Notes: a model not told the origin generated them from the letters alone. Positions 45,180-56,159 are shown, numbered from the stretch's first letter. The stretch: DNA of 64,000 bases from Spirometra erinaceieuropaei (GCA_902702965.1 CACRXP010000017.1:977993-1041992), one strand, 5' to 3'. Made by a program: numbers and translations.

Positions 45180-45850
45180 TAGTCGCTTCCCTTTACAATG
45201 CCTGTAAACTGGCGTTTAATAAATCAAATTAAAGTAAATTGCTTTACAATCACTATCAAAGATTACTGTGGTATAATGCATACAGCTGGGCGACCTCATG
45301 TCGGTGAAAGTGATGTCAAGCATGCTGTTTCTTTTGGGGTTGCTCCATTCCATGCCAATTATTATCGTTTCGTCAACCTTACCTGCATATTTTGTAAATT
45401 AATGAGAATCGAAACTGAAAAAATCTAAAGTAAAATTCCTAGAGTTGCACTTACTCCGGAGGTTCCAACGCGTCCTCAAAAAATCTTCCTTATCTTCCTA
45501 GTCTGTTGTTCGTGACTGAGTAGTGACCTCGTACACTGGAAGAGGATGGTAGAGTTGACTGAATTTACATCCAGTGCGGCAATAGGTCCTACAGCATTCA
45601 AAATAAACATTTAATTGACAAAGTTTTTGAAATTAGCAAAGACAGTCCGCTAGCATAGATTGCAGAGTTTCTTACGTGAAGATAAGAAAACCATATGCGC
45701 TGCTGTCTCGGCTTCAACCCCTGTCTGCATTTTAAGTAATGTCATCAGGACTCATTCTTCGGAACATTTCTCTTCCCAGTCTGCATCGTCATTTCGACCG
45801 TAGTTAAGGAAGATGTTCATCGTGTTCTCCACAAAGGGGTGTATGCATGG
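45180..45850. other. Intergenic, nothing recognised
   Basis: No supported feature. Confidence 0.4.
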
Positions 45851-47840
45851 ACAGAAACTTGCGCATCTCTAAGTTTATGGTGATGGTAGACTAGCACTGT
45901 ATCTACCGCACTACCTCCCCCCTCACCTTCTCAAACCCGGAATCAAAAGAGAGTCAAGGAGACCATGGGCGGGTTCGGGCGCAGTGCCTGCCGAAGCCAA
46001 ACTACCTCTCCACGCACGCCATACGAGGCGGTTCAGCGTACAAAGAACCATTTGTTTCACACGGTAATGAGGGGAGACACCTGGGATCCAAAAAATCCAG
46101 AAGACACCTAAGTTCCAAAGAATGCGAGTGCCATACGGGCCATGAGCAGATGGAGCAGTTGTAGCCTGATCCTCCATCCTGGAGACAGAACCAATTATTC
46201 GGTAAGTTGATAGCCCTTAAAGTTTCGGCTTTTAGCTTAGCTTGATGGCTTAAAAGGTCGTCAAATTGTTTTTATTTTGGACTTTGCACTAAGTATCCTA
46301 TGGACGCAGTCCCAGAAGTCGGCTTCACCCTCTCTTTCCTCTCCCCGACATCGATACACCGTCTGGGTTGTTTGGTCTTCGGATGCAGGCATTGGGTGCA
46401 GCGGCTGGCAAAGCTAGATAGCCCATTTGCATTTGCCACTCACAGACCAGTTTCCCGCACAGCACGCCGAGTTTTCAGAAAAAATACTCAACTAGTTCAG
46501 ATCTCACATGCATGAGAGCTCATCTGGGAGGCAAGCTACGGAGGAGACACTGAGTTTGACTCATAGTCCACCAGTCTACTCCCACCAAAAACATAGGTTT
46601 TACTGCGAGAATGCGACAACATTCCAAGCGACGACTTTCAGCTTACCATGATTAATCTGAGTCTGCAAGATTTCATGTAGTAAGGAAAGCGCTGAATTGT
46701 CCCCGGGGATGGGGTTACCAAAGTCGGCCAAACTCTCCTTCCCCTCCTCCATGAATCCGTCCACAGTGCGAGCCGGTGTAACGACCGATGTCGAAATCGG
46801 GCGCAATGCTGGCAAAGGTGGTGGACTGCGTGGATTTCATATGCCTCAGCGAAGGTGCCGAAAAAAACACTTCCCACCTACACGAGAGATGCCTATTCCG
46901 AACCTGAGGTGAGCGATGTGGGACGGATTCATTCGTGGTAGTGGGGTGATAGGAAGGCGTATGGGGATGAGATTTTCTCTGCCGTGGTTTGCACCAATTA
47001 ACATAGAGGCACACTTGGCCGATAAGGCCCATGATATGACTGAATATCCGTGGATATTGCGGGCAGTTTGGGCGGGCGCGAGTGGGTTTAGTTTGTTGCT
47101 CCGACTCTTGTCCATCAGCCTCCGTCAGATGTATTTCCAAATGAGGGACTAGACCGCTGTGTGATGTGCCTGTGAAGTGAGAGTAGGATCAAGATAGGCT
47201 GGTACCTGTTGTGTTAGTGGCGACGGTGATACTGATTACGCTGGCAACGCTGGCACTGTGGGCGTTGTTAGTGCTGGATATGGGGAGGAGGGGTCGTCGT
47301 ATATCAAGACATATTTAGCGCGTCGGCATTGTGGTGAATTCAACAATGGTGAATTTGCCTGCAACCAAGAAGGCCTATGTAGTGAATGAATGTACGTAGG
47401 CTGGACGAGCTGGAGTTCAGACCGGGTAGGGAAAATGGGAAGGTCCTTTGGCGGGGACTGGTTGGCTTGAAAATGGTCCTTGGTTGATCCGGCAAACCAG
47501 AACGGCGATGGCATGTGGAGGTGTCGGGCAGGCGTTCTCCGGTCGCAGGGTCCTGGGCATCAGTGATTCCTCGGTATTTATGGGGCTTCCAGTCAAAGCG
47601 GACAGGTCTAACGAATAGACCAATAAGCATCAGAAAATATGGACACTGAAAGGTAGGATAGCAGAGAGGATTAGCCACTGGGCTGATCGAGGCCGCAGAC
47701 TGCCATATATGGCTCTCTAGCAATGACCAATAGGATGAAAGCTCAGAGGTGACTAGCGTGGCGCCGTGGTATCGGAGGATAACTGGCAGCGCGCTAGGGG
47801 GGTCTAGCATGACTAATCCGCAACCGGACAAACTGCGTCT
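45850..47840 (-). pseudogene. LINE-A copy A5: zinc-finger and 3' UTR remnant
   Basis: Minus strand: RTFIHYIGLLGCRQIHH (47400-47345) and PNCPQYPRIFSHIMGLIGQ (~47080-47020) are degenerate fingers; the 3' UTR blocks GTATGGCACTCGCATTC and GAGGTAGTGCGGTAGATAC (46150-45890) match 28440-28700. Heavily mutated. Confidence 0.6.
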
Positions 47841-47849
47841 ACGTGCCTA

Positions 47850-49060
47850 CTCTAGTATACAAAAATGCCAAACGGCTTGGATTAATCCGGCACAGTCGTC
47901 CGTCCGTTTTATGAAATGGAAGGCGGAAGCCTGCCGCTGCCGTCACGCCTAAGCTGTTGGAGTTATGGGCTTTCCCCAGGGAAATGGCCTCCGGACATGT
48001 ATAATTCCTTCTTTCAGTATTTCTGGATTCCTCTCATTGAGGCTGTACCACCTAAGGACTTCTGTTTTGAGTTATCCACATTTCCTTCTCTCATCGGATG
48101 AAAAACCCGGCTGAAAAACTGTTGGGTGAGCATTTTGGATTGTCCGCCCAACAGAAGCTGCACTTACTCATTATTCTAAAAGACTGTTTTTAACGGCCTT
48201 GGCTAGTCTTACATATATTTCGCGGGTTTTATCAGGCTCGAGTCAAAAAAACCTTTCATACGGCGACCTTTTCGTCCCCTATTAAGAACGATTTGAGGTA
48301 GTGCTGGGAAATTTTTGCGTCATAATGTATTCTGTCCTTCGGGGTGTCGGTAACAGACTCAGGCAGCCTTTTATGACAATAAACTTGCTGAGATCAACTG
48401 GAGGGCTTTGTGATGAATTTTTACGTGCGACGACTTCTCCACAAATAACTCTGCTACCATTTCCCTCTGATTTGGAAGGTCTAATTCGACAGAGTCGAAG
48501 TATGACGTCGTACTCACCACGGGGTGACTTCATAGCGAAATACACAGAGTTGCAGTCATATTTACTACGAGTAATATTTGCTCCTTCATTTATTTCACCC
48601 ATGCACCATGTGTCGATTGTCTTATGGCTATCACGTTGATCTCGTTACGGCAGTGCCAGGACTCAATTCCGCCTTGTGACGGATTTTTTGCTCATTGTCT
48701 TGGAGGCATTTCGTCGACTCCCATTACTAATTGAAAGAATGTGTAATGCATTCAGTGGTACGAGACAACGGATTTTAACCACATCAACTGCATGCAATAA
48801 ATAGCGGAAGGACTCAGTCGTGTGTAGATTTGAAGAAGTCCGTTGGGCTGTTAACAGAGAAATAATCAGCAGGGGATTTGTTGAAATCCCTTTGTAAAAT
48901 TGTGTTTACGAGGATATTATTGGTATAAATCCATTTCTTACTAACGGCAGGTTATAAGAACGGCCGGTGGATTGAAATTCCAAAAGAAAGTAAATCCTTC
49001 GGAGATCAAATATTTAAAATCAAATTCCGGAACGCACTCAGGCTGTAAACACGCGGATGA
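47850..49060. other. Intergenic, nothing recognised
   Basis: Only short frames; one plus-strand frame at 48301-48639 has no resemblance to a known family. Confidence 0.4.
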
Positions 49061-49065
49061 AATGG

Positions 49066-49217
49066 GTTATCTAGTAGAGCTCTCGAGCAACTAGGGGATA
49101 GCAAACAGGTCCTGGGCAAAGTGGAAAATCTCCGAACACTGTTCGAAGCAAATGACCGCAATGCTTCCGACAACCTAGGCGGCAACTTTGGGGAGCTGTC
49201 AGGTCTGATGCAGGTAG
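49066..49217 (+). other. Possible orphan exon or exon relic
   Basis: A plus-strand frame reads SRALEQLGDSKQVLGKVENL then LRTLFEANDRNASDNL and GELSGLMQ, directly followed by the donor-like CAG|GTAGGC at 49215-49220. The composition is protein-like (amphipathic, helical) and unlike the surrounding repeats. No partner exon or family was identified, so this is weak. Confidence 0.2.
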
Positions 49218-49264
49218 GCACACATTTCATGGAGGTCCTAACAGAATTAACGGATTGTCTACTG

Positions 49265-50645
49265 TTATACAAATAAGCTTGCTTTATCACCTCATGCAGA
49301 TAGAATCTCTGCCAAGGCCGCGCAGATATGTGGATTCATATCGCATAATTTTTTCCTTCCGGAAATGAAGCTAAGACTTTATCAAATGTTTGTTCTTCCA
49401 GTCCTCGAATACTGCTGTCCTTTCTTCGGTTTAATGAACGCCTGCGACCGTAATAAAATCGAAAATGTTCAGAGGGTTTTCACCCGGAAACTGTTCTCTC
49501 AAGCTTCGTCCAGTATTTCTTGTACTCAGAGATGTCAGCTGGCGAGCATTATGTTTTTGTGGGTTAGAAGACTCGAAGCTGGCCTTTGCTTCCTTTTTCG
49601 CATCAACTCTAGCTCCAGTCTTCCGCACATTGACACTCTCACTCCGAGAGATCGGTCTTATGCCACGCGCAACTCCTGCATGGTGATTTCGCCGACTCTT
49701 TGTACTACATCTAAGCGCTCCCTCTTTTTTGCTTCCAAATATGCCTTCCTTTGGAATAATCTTCCGTCTGAACTTAGATTATCGCCTAGGTTACTGGTAT
49801 TCAAGTCGAAATTACGCAACCATCTTACACCGGAAAGCATAAAGGCACTGTTAACGGTCTCATTCCCGAACACTCAGAATCTTGACTTCGTGAAGGGTCC
49901 TCCTGGGATTTAGTGGTAGATTAAGTGGTAACTCTTAATTATATCATTAGAAACCCCTGTTTTTAATTTGGTTTCTAAATCCACTGCTATCACTCCCCCC
50001 CATAGCGACAATTTTCGCGGTTTTTGATGTCACCTCAAGCATTCCGACCTCATGCGTCTGTCGACGCTCAGGGCGGAACCCTCAGTATTCGCCGTCTACT
50101 AGTAGTTTGGTCGTACCTCCCTTCCGCACTGCTCGACTGAGCTCGAAGCGTGCTGTGGCCGATCGCATCTAGGTTCCTCTCGTCTGGCCTCTTTGACGCG
50201 GCGTTTCAATCCGGCCCAGACGATCTCAATTGTGAATCCCGTATACAATGCCACATGCAAGCCAGTCCTGTCTGACCCGCATACGTACCCCACAAGGCTG
50301 ATATTTATTGCTACCCTGACGATGACCGACAACATTCCGTTATATACCGCCACCTACAGGCCAGTCTTGCTCGCTTTTTTCTATCATTATTTTTATTGAG
50401 GGGTTTTTTCTCCTGAATAATTAATCCAATCATTTTTAACTTTTTTAAGGAGTTTTTTTTCACCCCTCAATTATCATATTTCTCAATGGACTAATAATTC
50501 AGAAACTATGAATTGCATTTTGTAAAGATTCGGCCTACCTCGTCTAAAACTCACATGTAAATTTATTTTAACTTGCTTTGATGGGACCGCGACGGGTCTT
50601 TAATAAAAAATTATTTATTTATTTATTTACTCTAAATTATGAAGA
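49265..50645 (+). mobile_element. LINE-B copy B2, RT end and 3' UTR
   Basis: 5'-truncated; RT C-terminus 49272-49913, 3' UTR 49914-50620 matching the LINE-B1 3' UTR in reverse, including the stem-loop CTCCT / AGGAG at 50410-50452, and an (ATTT)n tail at 50608-50630. Confidence 0.85.
49272..49913 (+). CDS. LINE-B RT C-terminal region (copy B2), uninterrupted
   Basis: Starts mid-protein at LALSPHADRISAKAAQICGF, then LRLYQMFVLPVLEYCCPFFG, IENVQRVFTRKLF, LWVRRLEAGLCFLF, SKRSLFFASKYAFLWNNLP and KGPPGI, then TAG. It is colinear with 38127-38860 of copy B1 (about two thirds identical by eye). Lacks the YADD site by truncation, so not functional alone. Confidence 0.85.
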   Translation, partial: NKLALSPHADRISAKAAQICGFISHNFFLPEMKLRLYQMFVLPVLEYCCPFFGLMNACDRNKIENVQRVFTRKLFSQASSSISCTQRCQLASIMFLWVRRLEAGLCFLFRINSSSSLPHIDTLTPRDRSYATRNSCMVISPTLCTTSKRSLFFASKYAFLWNNLPSELRLSPRLLVFKSKLRNHLTPESIKALLTVSFPNTQNLDFVKGPPGI

Positions 50646-51084
50646 TGATAAGTATGTGGATCAAGGAAACCGTACCAGAAGAGCCGATGAAAAAGAGGAT
50701 TTCCTTCCAATGTTCCCCTTATGTACAGTCTTTTTCAAATGTTGAGGAACAGAAGGGCCTCCGTTTTCTAGTGGCCAACTCATTTAAACCCTCGTCACGG
50801 CGTCTAAAGGCAACTAGACAAGCAACACAGAGCTACTTACGTTTTCACGGGCCCTTATCCAAACTGATTATCAGCTGTTCGGCAAGACCCATAAAAATTC
50901 GGTCGCCGTCACTTCGGGTATAGAGGTAGGCTTGGCAGCCCTCGCTCACGAAGTATTGTTAACTGCTGATACGAGTGTGGGCGAGGGCTTTGACGAATCC
51001 AGGCATAATATCACATGAATCCAGGCTAAGTGAGCATAATGTGTTCCAGGAAGTGAGAAGCAGCTGCCCAGTGACCCCTCTGCG
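50646..51084. other. Intergenic, nothing recognised
   Basis: An open frame at 50639-50923 has no family resemblance. Confidence 0.35.
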
Positions 51085-51280
51085 ATCAAGCAAATTGTAA
51101 GAGCCGTGATTACGCCCAACTTTTTGACAAGTTCTTTGGATTGACTGAAACGAACTGCCTGTGTGTTAAGGTATTTATACTGCAGAGGAAGCCCACCCGT
51201 ACAGATGTCCTACGGAACGTCTTCTCACAGCGAGTCATAAGAGTCTGGGATGGACTGTCCGCCGCGGTAATGCTGTAGTG
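51085..51280 (+). pseudogene. LINE-C copy C3, extreme RT C-terminus
   Basis: DYAQLFDKFFGLTETNCL, VFILQRKPTRTDVLRNVFSQ and RVIRVWDGLSAAV have the form of the last residues of CR1-type LINE ORFs (R-x-x-FFSQR-x-x-x-W-x-x-L). Only a relic. Confidence 0.6.
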
Positions 51281-51614
51281 GCAGACAGGGGCGAAGTTGG
51301 CGGGAAGTTAAAAAGAAAGACGAAAACGGCGATTTGTGGCGTTGTGCTTCGGACGAGCCTTTTTCTTCTTCCCTTCACGGACCAGAGGGATTGTTCAAAC
51401 AGAGTTGAGAAGACGACTCCAGTGAATGTAGTATCTACCCCAGAACCACAGCAGTGAAGTACTCCATAATCCCTTTTGATCGCCGTTATCCTCATCTTTA
51501 TTGAGACTATACGCTCCCCGTCCTCATTTACCCTATTGCACTGTAGAAATCTCTTGTGTACAGACCGTTCTCCTTCTACTGAGTTGCGCATTAGCTTGAG
51601 CTTCTGATTGAAGA
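51281..51614. other. Region upstream of raf exon 1
   Basis: Would contain the raf 5' UTR and possibly promoter; I see no convincing TATA box or other promoter element. Confidence 0.35.
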
Positions 51615-51710
51615 ATGAGTGACGCTGACGATCCATGCAATTCAGAGTTGACGTACGGTACTGAGCCGAAGCCGATTCTCGAACAAGCAAAAGCCGCAAA
51701 GGTCATTGCG
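51615..51710 (+). CDS. raf: RAF kinase, exon 1 (start codon)
   Basis: RAF is the MAP-kinase-kinase-kinase that carries the Ras signal to MEK and ERK at the plasma membrane. This exon gives the N-terminus MSDADDPCNSELTYGTEPKP and ends ...AKVIA at donor GCG|GTAAGA, phase 0. The first ATG (51615) follows no upstream in-frame ATG in the exon-like stretch, and phase 0 matches exon 2. Acidic start followed by a short helix resembles the N-terminal extension of invertebrate RAF/BRAF. The ten exons in window add to 2034 nt, 678 codons, and the gene continues past the right edge. Exon boundaries are inferred from consensus sites and unbroken phase. Confidence 0.75.
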
Positions 51711-53266
51711 GTAAGAAAGACAGGACAAATGAGTGGCCTGTCTACTACAATGCTTTTATACATTACTGGGATATTTAAATGCGGGCCTGATGCTCATTTG
51801 CTGAGAAAGTGCCGTGCGTATAATCATGATTGTATCGGTGGCTGCAGTTTGCCTCAGGTTCATGCGTATGATGACTTCATACTTCAGGATTTCTATTGCT
51901 AAAATTCATTCCATTGTCGTTCGTGGTATTAAAAAGGAGTTTAACTGTGAATGTCTCATTCTCTAAACAAAATATATTCGACTAGCTATTCCAATCCATC
52001 ATTTTCCTTGGTGTATTTGGTTGTGTGTAAAATGCCTTGGTTTCAGACGTTGGCCGCTTCATGGCTGAGGACTCGTCCCCTGTTCAAGTCAATTTACTCA
52101 GCGTGATTTGCTTGCTTTACGAAGTAACTTCTTCTGATGGATAAAAAGGTTTCAGATAGCGCTGTGAGCGTTCTGCAACAGCGCTGCGAACTGTTGACTC
52201 GCAAAGTACGCTTTCTTCCCGTTTGGTTGTTTAAACAACGACATTTCGTTTTATGTGCATGTGAACTGTAAGTATCTAGTTTTCTCTTTTCGTCATGGCA
52301 GCCATATTTCATTCCTGAGACGTGCATCCTCCTGAGACAAGCCATTTTACACGCAACCGACACTAGGTAACTCTTTAGGTCTCAGGTGCCAAGTAATACT
52401 CAACGCGTCTTCCTCTGGTTACCTTTTTCGATGTGCCATCCCGCATACAGGTCCGCGCCAGGTGGCCTGGGAAGGGAGCGTTATATTTCAAACCGCAGAG
52501 CTCATCACTCACTTTATGTAGACCTTTAAATTGTTGACGACGCATAGTCAGTATCCTGAAGTATTTCAAGTATTTTGGCATTATGTTGCATGTCAATATC
52601 ACAGCTCCACCTAAGTGAACTTTTATAATCGAAAGCACATTTCGGAATTCCGGTTGACATTTCATGGGATAAACCAGCTACTGTACTTCGGCCCTTGTGC
52701 TTTGGACGGTGCTTTGAGCTGAATCGGAGATTTCGTGTGACCCCTTTGTCTGAAGTGTTATCCCAACGGCCAGTTTATTGTATTTTCTGTAGGGTTCAAA
52801 TAAGACCTTATTCCTAGACAAGAGAAGCAAGGTGAGGACCACCTGCACCAAGCCCTACTTTTGTAGTTTTATCCCAAGCAAATGTGTTTATGCATCTTCA
52901 TTAGTGTTGTTGCCTTTTCTTTATTCCTTTTTTAAAAAGGTCTTTGAATACACGGTTTATCATGACGCAGTTCCAGGCTTATTGCTTAGTTAAATAACCT
53001 GTAGCATGTACCTAATCAGAATACAAGAGGCAACGTGTTATTTCCATTGATGAATGTGAAACTCTCGATCACATTGCTCCATATTGACGCGATTGGGGTA
53101 GAAAAGACTGCGAGACCCCACTAAGTTCTCATCAACTTAATTATGTTTCGGTTTTTATCATTAACCTACTGTCATCCTCGGTAACCGAAATACTTTCAAG
53201 GGATTGTCTTTTGGGTCTTTATGATTTCCTTAACGCATTATATTTTTTCGGTTTCTAATTTGACAG
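51711..53266 (+). other. raf intron 1
   Basis: GTAAGA to TTTGACAG. No repeat or coding segment recognised in it. Confidence 0.7.
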
Positions 53267-53712
53267 ATTGAGAACTTCGCACTTATAAGTACTGTTCTTC
53301 AGAAGAAGACCGACAAGCTTGTTGAGTTGCTCAATGACAATAGAGACTACTCCGGCCTTATCACTCGGGAGTATGATGAAGTCTCGAACGACATCAATTC
53401 TGTTCAGGCTGTCATCGAGAAATATACTACTGAGCTAGAGGAGATCCGATTCAAGATCGAACAGTTTGCAGAGGGTGAAGACAACAAAGCGCTTAAGCCC
53501 ACCTCACCAAGCACCTATCTGACCTCGCAACATCACCAGCCCCTAAGTCCGTATGAACTGACAAGGTTTCGCTTGCGAGCACATCTCCCTGATAATCAAT
53601 TTACTATGGTTGAAGTTCGTCCAGGGCAGAAGATAAGCCACGTACTCGAGAAGAAGCTCGCAAATCGTGGTTTTCATACAAATGAATTATCCGTATATGG
53701 TGCATGTACGAG
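53267..53712 (+). CDS. raf: RAF exon 2: BRS region and Ras-binding domain
   Basis: Residues 33 to ~181. IENFALISTVLQKKTDKLVE and REYDEVSNDINSVQAVIEKY form two amphipathic helices in the place of the BRAF-specific (BRS) region, which in BRAF helps pairing with KSR. A low-complexity linker leads to the Ras-binding domain starting at about residue 135: RFRLRAHLPDNQFTMVEV, RPGQKISHVLEKKLANRGF, LSVYG. The Arg of NRGF corresponds to the Ras-contacting Arg89 of human RAF1. Acceptor TTTGACAG, donor ACGAG|GTAAAC, leaving two bases of a codon. Confidence 0.88.
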
Positions 53713-53752
53713 GTAAACAATAACCGCCATCATTGACTTTCATCATTTCAAG

Positions 53753-53922
53753 GAGACCAATCTCATGGGATGATGATGCTGTGCAGGTTTTTTTAACAGA
53801 AGAAGATATAGTCGTGGAATTCAACTGCTTCAGTGGCAAACGCAGACCCCGTCATGCATTGCAAAGGAAGACATTCTTTGAGAAACAGCAGTGCTCTATT
53901 TGCTCTAAGTTTGTTATATACG
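53753..53922 (+). CDS. raf: RAF exon 3: end of RBD, start of C1 zinc finger
   Basis: Reads RRPISWDDDAVQVFLTEEDI (end of the RBD; compare the PIGWDTD-x-x-x-LTGEEL pattern of BRAF), then HALQRKTFFEKQQCSICSKF, the first half of the C1 domain with His215, Cys228 and Cys231. Intron 2 is only 40 bp (53713-53752) and intron 3 only 37 bp, very short introns of the kind common in flatworms. Phase 2 in, phase 1 out. Confidence 0.88.
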
Positions 53923-53959
53923 GTAGGTCGTCTAAGGTGGTTTTAATGCCATTTGTTAG

Positions 53960-54074
53960 GTGCTATATGCAAGATTTGTGGCTACGTTTTCCACCAGCGC
54001 TGTATTTCCAGACTTGAAAAGCTTCCTGACGAAGAAAGTCAAGGAGATATCCATCTGTGGGACTTATGCCGATT
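53960..54074 (+). CDS. raf: RAF exon 4: second half of C1 zinc finger
   Basis: GAICKICGYVFHQRCISRLE then KLPDEESQGDIHLWDLCRL. Cys241, Cys244, His249 and Cys252 follow C1 spacing exactly. The last ligand is unusual: C1 domains have seven residues before the final Cys, but here the next Cys is 22 residues on (Cys274), with another in exon 5 (Cys279). Acceptor TTTGTTAG, donor GATT|GTACGT, phase 2 out. Its short size and in-frame phases support it, but a mis-called boundary is possible. Confidence 0.8.
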
Positions 54075-54163
54075 GTACGTTTCTCACATTAGACTGCACA
54101 TTTTCAGTTAAACTTCCGCTCGCATTTGCATTGGGCGAACTTTATTTTTCACTTTTTTTGTAG

Positions 54164-54446
54164 ACTGACTTGCACAGGCCAACAGAGCTCTGATTGGGTC
54201 CAAAATCTGCAATCCCAAACGCCAACCCTAGTCCGACTTATAGGAACTGATTTAGTTCGTTGCGACGAAGATATTGGCCACGCTCATCTCTACGATGTTC
54301 ATTCGGGGCTGATAAGGCTAGGTTGTAATCAACTTGCACCTCCTTTGCACCTCACTGCAAATACGCGCGAACGTTCATCTTCGAGTCCGAACGTTTCTAA
54401 TATCCTTGTTCCTCAACTTCAACCATTCCCGGAAAAGATCCTTCAG
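54164..54446 (+). CDS. raf: RAF exon 5: CR2 with 14-3-3 site
   Basis: Residues ~277-370. Mostly linker; the key landmark is RERSSSSPNVSNI near residue 345, which matches the CR2 inhibitory 14-3-3 site of RAFs (RSSSAPNV around Ser365 of BRAF). When the second Ser of SSP is phosphorylated the 14-3-3 dimer holds RAF inactive. Acceptor TTTTTTGTAG, donor CAG|GTATAC, phase 0. The following intron is 5 kb and full of retroelements. Confidence 0.85.
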
Positions 54447-54606
54447 GTATACTTGCTCTAGGATATTTTGGTCCCTATATTCCCATAACCGACTAGACTA
54501 TAGGGTCTACTTACCATCTTTCTGTTTGTGAATTGTAGACCCGTTGAACTAACAGAGACTACTGATGTCGAGCGGAAATACATTGGAAAACTATAAATAT
54601 ATTTAT

Positions 54607-54782
54607 GTATATGCGGAATGAGGCACCGACAAAGACAAGAGAGATTGCGATGACTGTCTATGAAATACTAGCCGTGCCAGCTTTACTCAACCCCAGGTTT
54701 ACAGGACCTGAGATTCGAATCCGCCTTCTTTGGTCATCAAGCGTTAAGTCCCGCGCTCTAAAATCGGGCCACGGGCTCGTTG
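54607..54782 (-). repeat. tRNA-derived SINE
   Basis: Minus strand: A-box-like GTGGCCCGATTTTAGAGCG and B-box GGATTCGAATC, followed by a ~90-nt body ending CTCTTGTCTTTGTCGG. The tail is shared with the SINEs at 54932, 56085 and 56160. Confidence 0.75.
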
Positions 54783-54931
54783 TCCTGTTTGTTGTGTTTG
54801 GGAATATTAACTGCGTTGATAGTGCTTTCATTGATTAGGTTACGGGGGTATGCTAGGGCTGTAGATTAAGCCTCAAGGTACAATGGGACGAGCATGTTCT
54901 GTGACATGATTGGCGGACACGCTTCCAACAA

Positions 54932-55105
54932 CGAGCCTGTGACACAATGACTAGAGCGTTGGACTAATAATCAACAGAGCGTGGGCACGAGCCCCAGGTG
55001 TCCTTGAACCTGGGATTGGGCAAGGCTGGTGGACGGCTATTAAGCTGGTCATGACCATCTCCTTTTCTCTTGTCTATTCGTTCTGCATATATATGTATAT
55101 AATGA
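54932..55105 (+). repeat. tRNA-derived SINE
   Basis: GTGACACAATGACTAGAGCG resembles a tRNA 5' half with A box; GGGCACGAGCCCC is the T-stem/loop with B box. Body then tail TTTTCTCTTGTCTATTCG and a short TA-rich end. Confidence 0.75.
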
Positions 55106-55268
55106 AGATCGAATAAACCCAAAACCGTACTGTATCAATCTACCCGCATACGCTGTCGTCCCTCCTCCCTGCCACCTGGCCTGGCAGTTGGCTGCCTGTT
55201 CATGACTTTTGCCACCCATACGGAGTTCAATGGTTTCGGAAAACCGTTAGGTCAGTGTGCACCTATCG
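55106..55268 (+). repeat. Interspersed repeat R3, partial copy
   Basis: Aligns with 57860-58030: CTGTATCAATCTACCC, GTCGTC, TTGCCTGTTC, CCCATACG and CAGTGTGCACC. Confidence 0.65.
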
Positions 55269-55364
55269 CTGCCCGAGTATATACATATATATATATTGGA
55301 AGGTAGGCATCCCAAGAAATATAAGTTGAAGGCAGAGGCGTTCTTTGGGAAAAGGTACTTTATT

Positions 55365-55407
55365 GCGTGAATTTTCGACGCCGGTTCCCCAGGTCGTCGT
55401 CAGACGC
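55365..55407 (-). ncRNA. Hammerhead ribozyme (PLE-3, left hairpin arm)
   Basis: Exact mirror of 55876-55918 on the minus strand. Confidence 0.8.
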
Positions 55408-55875
55408 AGACTAAAAGTAAATGTGCCGAAAACAGTTAACATCTGGCAGTGCACATGAAAAAATCGATAATCGTTCGCATTTGCGCCCGTGAGCGGCCGC
55501 TATTTGCGTCATTCCGTCCCGATTGGCTCTCGTCTCTTCCATTTCTCCTTGAGACTTTTGTACGCGGCGTCCAACTCGATGTGACGGTTGATGCACGATT
55601 CATCCGAGTGCATGGCCTCAAGGAACTCTCGGCCTTTCTTGAAAGAAAGGCCGAGAGTTCCTTGAGGCCATGCACTCGGATGAATCGTGCATCAACCGTC
55701 ACATCGAGTTGGACGCCGCGTACAAAAGTCTCAAGGAGAAATGGAAGAGACGAGAGCCAATCGGGACGGAATGACGCAAATAGCGGCCGCTCACGGGCGC
55801 AAATGCGAACGATTATCGATTTTTTCATGTGCACTGCCAGATGTTAACTGTTTTCGGCACATTTACTTTTAGTCT

Positions 55876-55918
55876 GCGTCTGACGACGACCTGGGGAACC
55901 GGCGTCGAAAATTCACGC
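55876..55918 (+). ncRNA. Hammerhead ribozyme (PLE-3, right hairpin arm)
   Basis: Stem I GCGT / ACGC; core CTGACGA; extra C; stem II GAC / GTC extended by CTGG / CCGG over a GGAA tetraloop; GAA; stem III AA/TT; cleavage base C. Sense to raf. Confidence 0.85.
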
Positions 55919-56084
55919 AATAAAGTACCTTTTCCCAAAGAACGCCTCTGCCTTCAACATATATATATCTAACGGTAGAGGGACTTTTATCGATAGTTTT
56001 TACGGAACTTACTCGTCTCGTTGTGCCTTACGGGCTCTCTCACGTGCCTCAAACAGCAGCCGCAAGGCGGCGCATGATGTAAGC

Positions 56085-56159
56085 AGAATGTTACTACCGA
56101 CAAAGACAAGGGAGACTGGAATGGCCATTTTTGGCTTCGTAGTTGTCGTCAGCTAGTCA
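56085..56159 (-). repeat. SINE tail, inverted
   Basis: Minus strand reads GCCAAAAATGGCCATTCCAG, then TCCCTTGTCTTTGTCGG, the same 3' tail as the SINE that begins next to it at 56160 on the plus strand. Confidence 0.7.

Larger units (their letters stand above)
55283..55980. mobile_element. PLE-3 copy in hairpin form (near-perfect palindrome)
   Basis: 55325-55640 and 55643-55958 are reverse complements around a 2-bp centre (GA at 55641-55642), 316 bp per arm. Each arm, read outward, holds the last GIY-YIG residues (FLEAMHSDESCIN on the + arm, DATYK-type end), the 3' UTR and a hammerhead. TA-rich runs lie just outside both ends. There is no RT and almost no nuclease, so it is a 3'-end inverted duplication of PLE-3. 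Confidence 0.9.

Noticed and set aside
50639..50923. 94-codon plus-strand frame
   Set aside because: No recognisable domain, starts in the LINE-B tail, and shows no splice-consistent partner.
54932..55010. Functional tRNA gene
   Set aside because: The tRNA-like fold is mismatched and followed by a SINE body and tail shared with other copies.
55436..55847. Two identical 132-codon frames on opposite strands
   Set aside because: Shadow of the palindrome; the real coding content is only the few last residues of the PLE-3 nuclease.
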